Assembly: GCA_017527495.1 (NCBI GenBank)
Contig: JAFXPY010000053.1
Location: 62,001 to 126,000, forward strand
From: Paludibacteraceae bacterium
Lineage (GTDB): Bacteria; Bacteroidota; Bacteroidia; Bacteroidales; Paludibacteraceae
Length of the DNA: 64,000 bases
Reading direction: 5' to 3'
The notes under the pieces were generated by a model. That model had not been told where the DNA came from. It did not search any database and was given only the letters and a program-made list of their open reading frames with translations. The position numbers were made by a program, and so were the translations under genes. Positions within the stretch are counted from its first letter, which is position 1. Every line of letters starts with the position of its first letter. Shown here one piece after another: positions 18,801 to 30,200 of this stretch.

Positions 18801-20550
18801 GGGTGAGTTCGCCAATATGATGGTGCGCGACTATGATGCCGCTATGCAGTTTGTGAGCGACTATTTTCTGATGAACTACCGCGAGTTCATTGTCAAATAC
18901 TTTAAGGGTGAGCGTCGTGTGCAGATACAAAAGAACATCACCCCTGCCAAATATCAGCAGGTGTTCGGTGTCTTGAGCGAGCGGCAACGCCAGATTATTG
19001 ACGACAAGCAAAGCAAATACATTGTCGTGGCAGCTGGACCCGGCAGTGGCAAGACTCGTGTTTTGGTACATAAGTTAGCCTCGTTGTTGCTCCTCGAAGA
19101 TGTCAAGCACGAGCAGTTGCTGATGCTTACCTTCTCTCGTGCTGCGGCTACCGAATTCAAGAAGCGACTGATAGACCTTGTGGGTAATGCTGCACATTTT
19201 GTTGATATTAAGACCTTTCATTCCTATAGTTTCGACCTTATCGGTCGTCAGGGCACATTGGAAGAAGCCGACACTGTGGTGCGCCGAGCCGCCGAGATGA
19301 TAGAGAACGGCGAGGTGGAAGAGAGTAAGATTGCGAAAAGTGTGCTTGTCATTGACGAGGCGCAAGACATGGGAACAGACGACTTCCGATTGGTACAGGC
19401 ACTCATGCACCGCAATGAAGAGATGCGCATTATTGCCGTTGGCGATGACGATCAGAACATATACGCCTTCCGTGGCAGCAACTCAGCCTATCTGCGCTCG
19501 CTCATTACGCAACATGAAGCTGCGGTCTATGAGATGACCGACAACTATCGTTCCGACGCTGCTGTTGTCGAATATGCCAACCAATTTGTGCAACAGATAC
19601 CTAATCGAATGAAGAACAAGCCGATAGTGGCAGTGTCAGAGAAGAAAGGTGTTGTCCGCATCACAACCGACAAAGTCCTTTCTTTCAACCCTAAGATTTC
19701 GGGCACAACAGCATTCCTTACCATTACTAACGAACAGACTCAGCAGTTGGCATATATGCTGCAGAAGCAAGGCAAACATGTGAGGCAAATACAAAATACC
19801 GACGGCTTTCGATTTATCAATCTTGCCGAAGTTCGCTATTTCCTCAAACAGATAGGACACAATGAAGACGGCACTATCAGCAAAGAACAATGGCATGCGG
19901 CTAAAGAGCGTACGATAGCTACATACGAGACAAGCACTTGTCTTGACATCATGCGTCGGTTCTTTGCCGATTTCGAGGCTACGCACAAGACCTTCTACCG
20001 TAGCGACCTTTGGGAGTTTGCTTTGGAGTCAAACATCGAAGATTTTATCTCGACCGAAAAAAACACCGCTTTCGTCAGCACCATCCATAAGGCGAAAGGG
20101 CGCGAGTTCGACTGTGTATATCTGCTTCTTGGTGGTCTTCGTCAGATGGACACCGAAATGCTTCGTGCTATATATGTAGGTATAACCCGCGCACGACATA
20201 ATCTGTATATCATCAACGACACCTCTTTCCTTGAACAACAACAAGAGATTGCACTCTCACTCACGATGCGAGATGTGTGGCTCGACTATTTCCGCGACAA
20301 GAAAGAGAAAGTGCTCAGTATGCGAAGTGGTGACTGCCTAACTTATATGAATGGCTATCTCCTGGGTAAGGACGGCACATATATAGCAAGTCTTTCAACA
20401 GCAATGCGCGAGAAAATGAAGCAGTTACATGAGGTGGGTTATGCCGTGACAGAGGCAAGCGTGAGTTATGTGCTCGCTTGGCGCCCCCAAGACGAAACCG
20501 AAGAAGTAGCAGTCCTTCTTGCTAATTTAATATTGCAGAACAAAAAGTAA
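15886..20550 (+). CDS. Giant fusion: DnaQ-like exonuclease + RecQ helicase + UvrD-like helicase
   Basis: 1554 residues with three enzymatic parts. Residues 1-70 resemble a DEDD 3'-5' exonuclease (FIDTEV with D6 and E8; GHNIINHDLKYL). A Cys cluster (CNTPCGQC) precedes a RecQ core with GGGKS (280-284), DEAH (381-384), GMGVDKKDVGLVIHYD and QEAGRAGR. From about residue 1025 a superfamily 1A module follows, with AAGPGSGKTRVL (G1051-T1057), IDEAQD (1156-1161), GDDDQNIYAFRG, STIHKAKGREFD and YVGITRAR. Such RecQ-UvrD fusions are annotated in Bacteroidota as RecQ-family helicases; their role in repair or defence is not established. A separate normal recQ starts at the left edge of the window. A gap of about 200 bases separates it from the Nudix gene. 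Confidence 0.88.
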   Translation: MIAFIDTEVSAKTRKVEDYGAVREDGAQLHIRSAAEFYSFVSECDVLCGHNIINHDLKYLQLRKEYIIIDTLPLSALLFPTKPYHRLLKDDKLQVDELNNPLNDAQKARDLFYDEVAAWRQLPQQKQIIYRILLKDTPPFQGFFKWICDDAQPATQDLDALVKETYRGKLCENADIKAVAKYYPIELAYALAIIGADDLYSITPAWVLHNYPKINNAMMFLCNTPCGQCDYYRSKNDARSGLKEFFGYDEFREFDGEPMQQRAVEAAIRDESLLTIFPTGGGKSLTFQLPALMAGRNIHGLTVVISPLQSLMKDQVDNLAARGISDVVTINGLLDPIERSTAIQQVADGTANMLYIAPEMLRSNTIERLLMNRNVVRFVIDEAHCFSAWGQDFRTDYLYIGDFIRQLQEKKQQTKPIAVSCFTATAKQKVVSDICDYFKQKLGIELRVFAAKSERQNLRYSVLHAETAEQKYSLLRNLILSRQCPCIVYVARTKRTEELAERLSRDGISALPFNGKMDSADKVANQNAFMSGETQVIVATSAFGMGVDKKDVGLVIHYDISDSLENYIQEAGRAGRDPHLNADCYVLFDDSDLDKHFILLNQTKLSISEIQQVWKAIKDLTAKRERVSCSPLEIARQAGWGEDDTNEIETRVRGAVTALEQAGFIARGNNSPRIFATGIKVRSMDEARKRLTASRLFDDTSREEAVRIISSLISSRATADGRGAEAESRIDYLSDMLGLNKEIVIHNINLMRQEGILADTRDMHAYIDNTKIIRQLDGILRLERYLLERINGENTIYNYKQLNAEAQKAGDGQCNVKLLHQLLHFLLVKGYIHKQEHTASGNVSLRLQTDKQTALARFDHRESLCRFILSKLAEKATDKQITFSLVEWLQQYNAELQTNMFAQTRQTNINDIEEALLYLSKMELVKIEGGFMVVYSPMQIQRQVERTRRYGKEQYRLLDEFYRQRIQQIHIVGEFANMMVRDYDAAMQFVSDYFLMNYREFIVKYFKGERRVQIQKNITPAKYQQVFGVLSERQRQIIDDKQSKYIVVAAGPGSGKTRVLVHKLASLLLLEDVKHEQLLMLTFSRAAATEFKKRLIDLVGNAAHFVDIKTFHSYSFDLIGRQGTLEEADTVVRRAAEMIENGEVEESKIAKSVLVIDEAQDMGTDDFRLVQALMHRNEEMRIIAVGDDDQNIYAFRGSNSAYLRSLITQHEAAVYEMTDNYRSDAAVVEYANQFVQQIPNRMKNKPIVAVSEKKGVVRITTDKVLSFNPKISGTTAFLTITNEQTQQLAYMLQKQGKHVRQIQNTDGFRFINLAEVRYFLKQIGHNEDGTISKEQWHAAKERTIATYETSTCLDIMRRFFADFEATHKTFYRSDLWEFALESNIEDFISTEKNTAFVSTIHKAKGREFDCVYLLLGGLRQMDTEMLRAIYVGITRARHNLYIINDTSFLEQQQEIALSLTMRDVWLDYFRDKKEKVLSMRSGDCLTYMNGYLLGKDGTYIASLSTAMREKMKQLHEVGYAVTEASVSYVLAWRPQDETEEVAVLLANLILQNKK

Positions 20551-20613
20551 GTTTTTAATATCATTGCCTAATTTAACAACATATCATTATATATCAAACA
20601 AACTTATACCATT

Positions 20614-21054
20614 ATGCAAATAGGAGACAAAATGCCGCATTTTAGCGTGCTTAATCAAGACAATGAGGTCGTAACCGACAAAGACCTAATCGGCAAGCCA
20701 ACGGTGCTTTATGTCTATCCCAAAGACTCAACACCCGGGTGTACAGCGGAGGCTTGTAACCTGCGCGATAACTACCATTCGTTCCTTGCACGGGGCTATC
20801 AAGTCTATGGCGTGAGCAAGGACTCACCTGCTTCGCATCAGCGTTTCATTGCAAAGTACGAGTTGCCATTCCCTCTTTTGAGCGACCCGACGACAGAACT
20901 GCTACAGGCTCTCGGTGCTTACGGCGAGAAGAAGATGTACGGTAAGACAGTCATGGGAACGTTGCGCAAGACATTCATTTTCAGTGCTGACGGCATTCTT
21001 GAGCGCATCATCGAAAAAGTGGATACCAAGAACCATACAGAGCAGATTTTGTAA
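20614..21054 (+). CDS. bcp: Thioredoxin-dependent thiol peroxidase (Bcp/PrxQ)
   Basis: 146 residues, the full length of the family. The motif PKDSTPGCTAEACNLRD holds the peroxidatic Cys43 and resolving Cys48, the two-cysteine PrxQ arrangement. It reduces hydrogen and organic peroxides in the cytoplasm using thioredoxin. The start ATG at 20614 lies 63 bases after the helicase-fusion gene. A long hairpin follows the stop. Confidence 0.95.
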   Translation: MQIGDKMPHFSVLNQDNEVVTDKDLIGKPTVLYVYPKDSTPGCTAEACNLRDNYHSFLARGYQVYGVSKDSPASHQRFIAKYELPFPLLSDPTTELLQALGAYGEKKMYGKTVMGTLRKTFIFSADGILERIIEKVDTKNHTEQIL

Positions 21055-21121
21055 AAAAATATCGAGAATCGCGTATTTTTTGTGCCTATGTTGCGGATTT
21101 AAGATAATTTTGGCAATACAA

Positions 21122-21166
21122 AACAATCGCTCATTTGGGCTAAAACCTAATGAGCGGTTGTTTTTA
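21122..21166 (+). terminator. Terminator after bcp
   Basis: AACAATCGCTCATT (21122-21135) pairs with AATGAGCGGTTGTT (21149-21162), with one G-T pair, and is followed by a T-rich run. Confidence 0.8.
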
Positions 21167-21192
21167 TTTATTTTATTTTATTTGTGGGATTT

Positions 21193-21223
21193 TTTTTTAT
21201 TTTAGCGAAATTTAGTAATTTTG
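21193..21223 (+). promoter_or_regulatory. Promoter for the giant secreted protein
   Basis: TAATTTTG (21216-21223) is a consensus -7 box. Upstream there is only a T run at the -33 position (TTTT near 21193-21196). The leader would be about 40 nt. Confidence 0.5.
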
Positions 21224-21270
21224 CAGTTGCTATAGATTGACAATTTTGATAATCATAATTTCATAAACAG

Positions 21271-24200
21271 ATGAAAACGATACTACCTACAGTTAGCAGA
21301 ATGGCTACGATTGCCATCATTGCTATTTTAACAATGTTTCTCGTTCCGAATAAAGCTCGTGCCAACGATTATTTGGAGCAAAAAAAACATTATAGTATTT
21401 ACGCTTCAGGTATGAATAAGGTGCATTTCGTTATTCCCGTATGGGCATACGGAGCGAGTTATGATTACTATGCCTACGACGAGGACGGCAAGTGCAGTTA
21501 TATCGCCTACAAGAAAGACGGCGACAGCGAGTGGAAGACTATCGCTTACTACAAGACGGACGCATACGATGAGAATGAGAAAAATTCCGACAAGGGAACG
21601 GCGTATGTACGCCTGCTGAGCGGACAAGGCGATATTGTAGTTACTTCGATGGCTAATGGCGTTAATTATCAGATACACGACAATGGTGCGTGGTCTAATA
21701 AGTTGTATGTCACGCAGAAAGAGGATGACGGATACTCGCAGGTTACTTTCCTTGAGTTTGATTGGTATGCACCTGAGAGCTTGGATTCGCTTAAGTATTC
21801 GTTGAAGATACAGTCGGAATTTCAGCGTAGTTATACCCATGGGAATAAGTTGAGCACTACGATAGAAGAACCTGGTTTTATCGGCTTGAACAACACTATT
21901 CGTCCGCAACTATACACTCCGTATCTCTATACACTCAATGAGAAGGGTGTAGCAGGCTATGGCTATGCCGCAGTGCCGTATATGGTGTTTCAGGAGCCTG
22001 TGAGTTACTATACTTCGTTTAATCCGACAGAGGTGGTGGACAAAGATGTCGAGCGTTCGGGTACTATATATGTGCCGACAACCGATACGGTTCAACAGCA
22101 AATGACTGCAACCTTCAAAGTGGTGCGTGAGGCTACCACCGGCTCAACGGTAGAGCAGAAATCCACTGCCGTGGATATTCCGCCATATCATAGGATATAC
22201 GATTTTGCCGTACGGGAGGAAACCGACTCAACAGGTACTTTCACGGGTAATAATATCTTGACTTGGTATATCAAAAATCCGCAGGTGAAAGACCTGATGG
22301 ACAACGACTTTTTTGAGATACAGCGAGGATTAGAGAGTGATTTCAGCGATGCTCAACAAATTAATATTGTGCAGATGAAACGCGACTCTTTGGGTGACTA
22401 TACATATAAGGACAGCGACCGCAGCATTTGGACAGGTAATGCCGCTATAACAGATGATGAAATCAAGAGCAAATTGAATGTAACATATAATGTGCCGAAT
22501 TATATATTGAAAGATCCTAATGGCGTTCCTGTATATGAACTAAAACTGAGTATGACAACCGACAAAATCCGCAATCCACGGGTGCCTGTTTATTATCGTA
22601 TTCGCAGAGCATCGTCATCGGTTTGGGGCTGGGATGCTGAGTTCAGCAAGACAGCACGGTTAGACATACACAATTTCCTTGCACCATTGGCAGAAACACA
22701 AGAGAATTATTCATTAGATGAAGATTATGAGACCAACTATAAGGTTAATTTCAAGATAAAGCTTGACAACAAAGAAGTAAGTTATTTAAAATTGCCTATA
22801 GAAGATTGGAATTTTTCGTACCAGTATATACGCAATGCATCCCCCGATAGTGTAGAAGTGAAAATTGACTACGAGCAGTATATCGGTGTTATTACCGGAT
22901 ATAGTGATGTGTTCGTAACAATCTATAATTCAATAGGTGAAAAACTTATAGACGAGCGAGTGACATCACCCAAAGTGTTCAAAGTTCCAAGAGGTTCCGT
23001 ATTAAATGTTACTTATGACTCTACAACCAAGAAGGGTAATACACGAACCTACAGTCTGTACGCAAACAGTAAAGTGTGGTTCAACACCGAAGCTCATTCT
23101 GCATATATGAGTGGTTGGTTTGAAATCACATCCATCAACTTTGAAGGATACACTCCCGATGATGTCTCTAAATATATGACTGAGGAATTGCAGAAACATT
23201 TGAAAGATAGTTTGTATGTATTGGCAACTGACTACTACACGAACCAAACTTTTAAAAAATTAGGTCGTTGCATGTGGGACCGTACGGCACAACTTATTCT
23301 GCAACGAACTATTGAAGAGACAGGGCAGACAATGGAGTTTATCATTCCTCAGGACAGTATCAAACGTCAGGCAGATGGTTCGTGGATAGCCAACTATACC
23401 GACATAGCCGACCAAGGGTGCTCGCACTACAAGTATGCTGTCCGTATTGACCAGTCGAGGGCGGATTTGCATGTACAAGACTCTGCCTCACTAAAACCAA
23501 TGCAGATAAACGGTCCATCGTTATATTTCGACGAGGCTGCTAAGATAACGAGTTTTGAAGCAACTCAGGGTGATGCAAAAACAGATATGAAAGCGGGTGT
23601 GTTGTTGCGCTGGGTGGCAAGCAGTAACGCTGTGGACAAATATGTACTGCTGCGCAGACCTAAGGATAGTGATGTCGCTGCTGATACTATGTATCAAGGC
23701 AACGACTATTATTATCTTGACCGCAGTGCAATGCCAAGCACTCATTACGAATATACCATCGAAGCTCATTACACTTGCAATGGTAAGACTACTGTCAATA
23801 CTTCTACGGCAGAAGGTTGGCGTACTCCTTACGGCGAGATAAGCGGAACCATACTTATGCCTGACAACACAGGTATGGCAGGAGTGAAAGTGGCACTGCA
23901 AGATGGTAACAACAATGTCATACGCACAATAACCACCAATGCAAGCGGTGCATATAAGTTTGACAGTTTGGAATATATAGCTATAGAGTGTGAGAAGCCG
24001 AAGGTAAAGATAACTTATTCTTATGATTTTAGTATTTGGGAACCCGAAAGGCAAACACTATTCCGTGTACTGAATGCCGACGGCAATGTGCTTGAAGATT
24101 GGCACAACAAAAATGAAGGTATTTACGAATATCCGATAGGTACGATATTAGAAGTAAAATCCATTCTGACTGAAGTAGGCGATGCAATCAGCTCCTTTAC

Positions 24201-27200
24201 CGTCAACGGACATGTCACCCTCGATTGCTTCTATGGTCGTCAGAAAAGCGGTACGAATTACAAATATAGTTTCAAGGTATCAGCGAGCGAACAGACAGAA
24301 TGTAAGTGTAAAGAAGTCAGTCAATCGAATTATGTCGTTACTCCTACTCATCAGTATGGCATCTTCTCGCACAATAACACATCTACAGGAACGGCAAGCA
24401 TTACGCTGTCGCCAAATAGTGCCGTGGCTTCGGGGATTGACTTTATGAACACTTCTACCACAAGACTTACGGGTAGGGTATTGTATAAAAACAGTAGTAT
24501 TCCTGTCAGTGGCGTGATGTTCCTCCTGAACGGCGACACAGTGCGGCGTGGCAACATGCCGCTCAAGAGCGGTATCGACGGCAACTTCGAGTTGATTCTG
24601 CCGCTGCGTCAGCCATGCCGCTTGCAAGTATTCAAGCAAGGGCATATCTTTGAGGGTGATGGAATACTGCGCCTTGAGGAAGATAAAGAGGAGTTCGCAC
24701 TTGACAAACCGCAGGACGGTGTGCGTTTCTATGATATGACAAAGGTTCGTCTTGTAGGCCGTGTGGCAGGTGGTAACGACCAGCGTGACTTGCCTCGTGC
24801 TTTTGGCTTAGGCAAGAATAACCTTGGCGACAATGTGCAACTCGTCTTGCAACTCGAAGGTGACAACACAGCACAGATAGTGCACGACCCCAACGATTTG
24901 ACCCGCGACACTATTCAGCAGACCATACCGCATGTTGTGTATCAGCCATATATGGCTGATTCCGCCATCGTCGGCACCACCCACACTCTGTTTGAGAAAA
25001 AGCGAATCACTATTCACCCCGATTCTGCTACAGGTGAGTTCGCAGTTGACTTGTTCCCTGTGAAATATAAGGTCGTACAAGCAACAGCCACAGGCTATGC
25101 CACTCTGTTTGGTTCGGGGCAGGGGTCGGAGACTTTCGACCTTACCAATGCGCCTCTGACAGAGTATGTAGGCAGATGCAATATGACAGCCAAAGAAATA
25201 ACGGTTGAGCGGAAAGATATAGTCAGTAAGCAAGGCTCCACAACCAAGTATCCATATAGCGGCGGAATCGCATCACAAGGGGGACTGTTAGACGGCGATT
25301 CTATTCACTACAATGCAGTATATGACCGCATCTATCACTCACCGGTAATAGTTACCCTCAAACAAGTGCTATATGGCTTAGACAAAGCCGGCTATGGTGA
25401 GGAAGAGATGGATGTGAACAGCCTGAGCCTCCAAAATAAGCAGAAAGTGAGACTTTATGAGAAACATGATGACGGCTCGGTTACTTATCTGCTCGGTCAT
25501 CCTGTTTTCGTTGCCAACCGCAAGTACCAGTTTATAGCCCGTGCCTTTGAGCGTTATTACTACAACAACAATCTGCAGTCGAGCGAAGTAGATGAAGTGC
25601 CGCAGCGCGGTGGTAGCGTCAGAATACATAATGGCTTGAAGTCGGCAACCACATATCAAGACTATACTCTTGACGACAAAGGGCAGAATAAGTCTGTAAT
25701 GCTCGAAGTGGCAGATATAGACACGGAGAACAGCGGCGAGAATGCACTACGCACCGTCAGTACCGTGCTGCAAGTAGATGATAACTATGTAGAGACAGAT
25801 GTGTTCCAAGCCTTTGTTAGTGGAACAGACATACAGAACGGTGACTTGACTTCGACCGAGAGTGAGGTAGTGCTATTGGATATTGTGCGCGACCCGGGAG
25901 GAAACGGCTCATCGGCATGGGTCGAAAGCGGAACAACTTATAACTTCGCTTATACCGATAGTTATGATTGGAAGATAGGTATCGAACTGACGCCTAAATA
26001 CGGTGTTAGCATCTCGCAAGATATAGGTGCAGTGGCTGCACCGGAAGGTGCAGGTTCGTATCTTGGTTCGACTTACGAAAGCAGCCGACAATTGAGTTTC
26101 ACACTGCCTATCACACACGAGTGGAAATGGGGTTATAAGTACAACTACACCTTTACCACCACAGACCGTATCTCAACAAGCAGCGGCAAGGCTAAGGATA
26201 ATGTGGGACGCAATGCTGATGTGTTCCTCGGCACGACAGTAAGTCAATTGGCAGGCAAAGCCAAAACTGTCGATATCATCAACGATAGTATGTTTATTGC
26301 CCGTCAGCCTGCTATCAACGCGGGACTGATGAAAGTGCTCGCACAAGGCACAGATTCCGTTGGCAAGCAGTACTATCTTGTAACAGGTCAGAAAGTGGTG
26401 CTCGGCTCGCATGTCGCAGGCTCGTTTGTTTATACACAATACTATATCCTTAACACTCTTATCCCCAAACTAGCATTAGAACGTCAGAACCTGCTCATGA
26501 ACTTCCCTGATTCGGCAGCCGCACAAGACTACGCCGACCAAACAGGTGAAGCGGTGTATTGGTACCATTCGACAGGAGAGAATGTAAGTCTTATCGACAC
26601 CTTGCCATACAACACTTACGAAATGTTTGTACCCAAAAAATCAAGCAGAGCTTTCACTAACCGCGTGGCGGCATTAGATAACATGATTCTGCAGTGGATA
26701 ACTATTCTCTATCAGAACGAGAAAGAAAAAGTTATTGCTCGCATGATTGGTTCCCAGGTAGGCACATGGTCAGTAAGCAGCGGTGCAACAATATCACATA
26801 CCGACAACTATACAGCTTCAGCACAATACAACGAGATGCCACAGGGCTGGGCTCTCGTTGGATCTAACGCGGCAAGTAATAGCGCGAAAGCCGGACAGAA
26901 ACTACTGAAAGACATGGTAAACATTGTCAAGTTCTTCAAAGGTATGGGTAAAGAACAAATTGGTACAACTGTGGCACAGGTCATTAATAACTTAGCCCGT
27001 CAGGAAGGACAAGGTGTAGGATCTGACCCGACCGATAAACAAGAACAGCAGAGCCTCGGCACAAAGACCAACTCTTCCAAAATCTCGTTTGACTATAATC
27101 CTATATTTTCTTACGACAACAATTCTAATGCTTTGCAAGAGCAGACTGTCAAGAAGTCGAGCGGTTTCACACTTGGTGCAGACACCCATGGCGATATCAC

Positions 27201-30200
27201 AGTTTCTGTCTATCGTGCTCAATATGACAGCGTATGGGATAATCGGACACAGCCTATCCGTGATAAAGTGAATCAAAACGGCTATACCGACTATCTCTAT
27301 GGCTCGTATGTGTTCTATACAGTGGCAGGAAGCAGTTATTGTCCACACGAAGAAGAGGAAAAGACGCTGTTCTACAACAAGGGCATGATTCTCAACAACG
27401 AGACACAGTGGGTTGACAAACCGGAAATGTCAATTGACACCCACGAGCAGACCGGTGTACAACCTGACAAGCGAGCCACATTCCGTGTAACGCTTATGAA
27501 CAACGGACAAGTGCAGACCGGCTTGGGTGCCAACGGCACTTTGTTTAACCTTGCTCTATGGGCTGACTCTAATCCCGATGGAGCGAAAGTGTATGTGGAT
27601 GGTGCACCGCTAATAACGGCTATCCCTGTGTTCTTAGTACCCGGGCAGCCGGTAGTAAAGACCATTGAGGTAGAGCGCGGAACAGTAGATGACTACAATA
27701 ATCTCACACTTGGACTTTCGCTGGCAGACTGCCCAAAGACAAATTCAAAACTTAATTTCTCAGTACACTTCTTACCGGTTTCGTCAGATGTGTCTATTTC
27801 CATGCCGCGACAGAACTGGATAATGAACACCCTCTCGCAGCATGATTCTGTGGGCTATTACCTGCCGGTGGAAATAGACGGATTCGATATTCACCATAAG
27901 AACTTCGACCATATAGAGTTCCAATACAAACTCTCTACAGAAAGCGAAGAGATGTGGGTGAACCAATGCTCGTTCTATGCTTCCGACTCGCTCTATCAAC
28001 TTGCCACAGGCAACAAAGCTATGATACAGAATGGTCGCATAGTGCCCTTCCGCTTCTATGGCGAACGCGACCCGATGGAGCAGCGTTACGACCTGCGTGC
28101 CGTTACCTTCTGTCGTTTCGGCTCAGGCTTTGTAACCAAGTCCTCGCCTGTCATCAGCGGCACGAAAGACACCCGTCCGCCACGCGTCTTCGGCGAGCCG
28201 GAGCCTGTCAATGCCATCCTCGGCGTGGGCGATAACCTCAAGCTTCGCTTCAATGAACCTATAGCCGGCAATTACCTCGATGAGGACAACAACTTCCAAC
28301 TTGTCGGCTATACCAACGAGACCGGTATCACCACCAACGCCTCCGTCCATTTCGACGGCACCCCCAACTCGTATGCCGCTACCCAAGTAAGTAGAACATT
28401 AGAAGCGCGCTCGTATTCAATAGATATGGTTGTTAAACCAACAACGCCTACAAGCGAATGTGTATTCTTCGAACATGGACTTAACCGCGAAGGAATAGTC
28501 TTTGGTAAGACAGCCGACGACCGTCTGTATCTGCAGTTTGGCACATATACGATTCTCTCCCTGCCATTGCCAAAACAGATGCTTGACTTTACAAGGGTTG
28601 TAGCTACTTACAACTACCCCAACAACACCTTGCGCTTCTATGCCGGGTCGGAAGATATTACTGACAATAATGCCAATCCCGTACCCGACATCCCTTACAC
28701 CCTCAACGCTCCGCTTGTGTTCGGACGTGGCATGGACGGCAACATGCTCGAAGTGCGACTCTGGACTAAGCCGCTCACTCAAGAAGAAATATCCGCAACT
28801 AACATGCGTTATCTCACCGGCTTCGAGCAGGAACTGGTAGCATATTATCCAATGAACGAAGCCGCCGGCAACACCGTCAGCGATAAAGCTACCGGTGCCA
28901 CCCTGACCTTGCACGGCACTTCATGGAACCTGCCTAAAGGCATATCGCTCGCGCTCAAGAACGGCGAGAGAGTTAAACTCGCACATAACAAGCTCTCGCG
29001 TTCGGCAGTATATGACGCCACCTACATGCTTTGGTTCCGTCCAACGAGCACCGGTGGCACTATCTTCACGGCTGGTGAAAAACGTTTCACACTTGCCGAC
29101 AGTCAACTGCAATGGCAACTAAACGACAGCACCTCATATCCGTTAGGCGCTGTCAACACCGACGAGTGGCACCACCTCGTGCTGGCTATCAACCATACCT
29201 ACAACAACGTGGCTCTATATGTTGATGGCAAGATGAAGGCTTCATATCCTGCCACCCAGATGACAGGCATGACGGGCGATATGTTCTTCGGCGGCGATGG
29301 CTTCGAGGGCAATATCGATGAGTTCGTTGTCTTCGAGCAAGCCCTGCCTAAGACCCTCATTGAGGATTATGGCAACCGCACACCGGCAGGCGACGAGATG
29401 GGACTCATGGCATATCTGCCTTTCGAACAACTCAAGCAGAACGACAACGGCGTGCTCGAGCTCGTCTTCTCCATCAACGACCAACGCCAGTTCCGCGACG
29501 TCTACGGCAACGTGGTGGACAAGGCCGTACCGCTGCTGGACGAAGATCAGCCTACCAACGGACCGCAGCCAAAGGCAAGAATCTTGGCTGATTATGCCGA
29601 CAAAACCATCTTCGCCCCCGTGACCGGCTTCGGCCTGCTCACTAAACTCAACTTCGACTGGGCTTTCAACCAAGACGAACTGCTCATCAACCTCAAGATG
29701 GCAGACCACGAAATCAACAAGCAGACGCTCTACATCACCGTGCGCGATGTCGAAGACCTCAACGGCAACCCTATGCCGTCGCCTGTCATGTGGACAGCCT
29801 ACGTTGACCGCAACGCCCTCAAATGGGACTACCGACAAGTAGAGTTCAGCCATGAGTACAACAGCACCTATGATGACAAGAACTATCTCGACATCTCTTT
29901 CACCAACCAGAGCGGACGCCGCCACCAGTACTCCATCGAGTCGCTGCCGGCATGGCTCACCGTGGACGAGACATCAGGCTCGGTTGCCCCAACCGAATTT
30001 AAGCAGCTGCGTTTCTCCTTCGACTTATCAATGCCTGTCGGGAAATATACCGACCTCGTCTATCTCACCGATGAGAATGGACTCTCCGAGCCACTCCGTG
30101 TCAACTATGAAGTTAAAGCAAAATGCCCATGGCAAGAACCGACAACAGGCGATTATCAGCTTAATATGTCGGTATGCGGACAAGTGCTTATCAACGATGA

